Below are positions 62,726 through 64,000 of a stretch of 64,000 nucleotides of DNA, piece after piece (the first letter of the stretch is position 1; each line of letters opens with the position of its first letter). Source of the DNA: Atrina japonica. Its lineage: Eukaryota > Mollusca > Bivalvia > Pterioida > Pinnidae. Location of the stretch: contig BROG01000295.1 of NCBI GenBank assembly GCA_030159075.1, positions 62,001-126,000 of the forward strand, read 5' to 3'. The notes below the pieces were generated by a model that did not search any database, was not told the origin of the DNA, and saw only the letters and a program-made list of their open reading frames with translations. The position numbers and the translations under genes were made by a program.

Positions 62726-63052
62726 CTTCGTATATACCTAGGAACTTCTACGTCTCTGTTCCTTAACATCTCCGTATGTATATTACAAAACATTTTAAAG
62801 CGTATATGTTACCTATCATCTCCATATGTCGCCGCTTCTTAGCATCTCAATATAATTAGATCATTTCCATCTCTTTGCTATTAAATATTTGAATCAATCT
62901 CTTTTATCTATCATATCCGTATGTCGTTGTTGTTTTATATCTCTATATGTCAGTTACTAAGAATTTTCCTATAATTCTCTGGACCGATGCATCTCGATAT
63001 GTCCGTTATCAAATACTTTTATGTTACATAGCATAATTCATTTACTTAGTAT

Positions 63053-63143
<91 letters not shown>

Positions 63144-63572
63144 TATATCTGTGTGTGTGTGTTAGTGTGTGTGTGCGCGTGTGGGTGTACGTGTGTGTGT
63201 GTGTTGTCTTGTTACTCTATGTGTCAGTTCTAAACATTCCCATAATTTGCTGTTCCCACTGACCTACTCATCCCTACATATATACATGTCTCTGTTCCTA
63301 TGCATCGCCATACATCTCTGAACCTCTGCACTCATGCATCTCCGTGTGACTCTGCCAATGCGCATTTTCATATTTCTGTTCCTACGCATCTACGTGTCTC
63401 TGTTCCAAATGTCTCTTCTCCTATGTATCTCCATGTTTGTCCTTACTCATCTACATATGTCTCTGTTTCTATGCATCTCCATGTGTTTCTTCATGTGACT
63501 GTTCCTAAGAATATCAATCTCTGTTATTATGTATATGTTACGCATCTCCAATTTCATGTCTCTATTCATACG
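62726..63572. repeat. Degenerate minisatellite with (TA)n and GT-rich insert
   Basis: Diverged units of TGTCTCTGTTCCTATGCATC plus TCCATA (clearest at 63287-63500). It contains a (TA)n run at 63054-63140 followed by GT-rich sequence to 63206. Confidence 0.8.
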
Positions 63573-63789
63573 CATAGGCGTCGGAGCCGGAGGGGGGGGG
63601 CTAGGGGGGCTTAGACCCCCCCACTTTTTTTGCAAAGATAGGCATAGGTGTTGAAAATTGGGGCTTAGCCCCCAAGACGTTTCTGGCGTGTGTGTGTGTT
63701 TTAAGTTGGTTTAGCCCCCCCACTTCTGGCGTGTGTGTGTTTTAAGTTGGTTTAGCCCCCCCACTTTCAATTTGCTTCCGACGCCTATG
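63573..63789. mobile_element. 217-bp MITE with target-site duplication
   Basis: Perfect 13-bp terminal inverted repeats CATAGGCGTCGGA (63573-63585 and 63777-63789), flanked by the 5-bp direct duplication ATACG (63568-63572 and 63790-63794). The interior has opposed G-run and C-run blocks (GGGGGGGCTTAGACCCCCCC). The segment TTCTGGCGTGTGTGTGTTTT plus AAGTTGGTTTAGCCCCCCCAC is tandemly duplicated. The sequence is strikingly GC-rich compared with everything around it. Elements with these GGCGTCGGA ends are familiar from several invertebrate genomes. Confidence 0.9.
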
Positions 63790-63815
63790 ATACGCATCTA
63801 CATGTATCTTCTGAG

Positions 63816-63817
<2 letters not shown>

Positions 63818-63902
<85 letters not shown>
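63818..63902. repeat. (TA)n microsatellite
   Basis: An 85-bp TA run with one AATA interruption near the start. Confidence 0.97.
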
Positions 63903-63907
<5 letters not shown>

Positions 63908-64000
63908 CCATATGTCTGTTTCTACGCATCTATTTATGTCTCTGTTCCTACGCATCCACATGCTCCTGTTTCTATGTATTTCCATATACCTCTTCCTATG
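63903..64000. repeat. Degenerate minisatellite, continuation
   Basis: TGTCTGTTTCTACGCATCTA and TGTCTCTGTTCCTACGCATC continue the array that precedes the MITE at 63573, so the MITE and (TA)n are inserted in one array that runs off the window. Confidence 0.85.

Overview
The window looks like non-coding, repeat-rich genomic DNA from an invertebrate animal, most likely a bivalve mollusc. It is strongly AT-rich, has GT-AG introns, and carries very long (TA)n, (CA)n, (GA)n and (TC)n arrays, many minisatellites, and remnants of repeats I recognise from molluscan genomes. The species call is inference. No bacterial or phage gene organisation, CRISPR array, rRNA or tRNA gene was seen.

Only one gene is recognisable. 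It lies at the left edge on the minus strand and resembles inturned (INTU), the PDZ-containing planar-cell-polarity/ciliogenesis effector. Two exons are well supported (1866-2527 and 1091-1173; their splice phases match and together they encode the first part of a PDZ domain). Two further upstream exons (2932-3012 and 5462-5622) are phase-compatible but tentative. The remainder of the gene would lie left of position 1. Two weaker coding candidates are a terminal exon at 10964-11211 (minus) with dibasic sites like a prohormone, and a possible first exon at 50880-50928 (plus).

From about 4.5 to 9.4 kb there are several foldback/MITE elements (4561-5128, 6219-6570, 7817-8186) and a 1.1-kb minisatellite. 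From 9.6 to 26 kb the sequence is mostly unique AT-rich DNA with microsatellites and a SINE-like remnant at 22.5 kb. From 26.4 to 41.5 kb there are large minisatellites (38-bp unit at 26.4 kb, 28-bp at 33.2 kb, 59-bp at 39.4 kb), a diverged 1.4-kb tandem duplication with a sharply conserved 0.37-kb core (35.5-37.9 kb), and broken reverse-transcriptase elements. From 41.5 to 55.4 kb there are more pieces of the same retroelement family, a second copy of the 7.8-kb foldback MITE at 44.6 kb, a complex tetranucleotide array (48 kb) and two further minisatellites (49-50 kb). From 56 kb to the end the window is dominated by tandem repeats, plus a complete 217-bp MITE with target-site duplication at 63.57 kb.

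The recurrent mobile family encodes a reverse transcriptase whose motifs (LYxTIPH, GIPMGT, YIDD) fit the Penelope-like lineage; every copy here is truncated, frameshifted or internally deleted. Several copies share a short 3' end containing ACTTTGGTATCTGAGATTT, and very similar short sequences occur alone elsewhere, including inside one minisatellite. This scattered tail, the foldback family and the conserved core of the 36-37 kb duplication are the most interesting unexplained signals.
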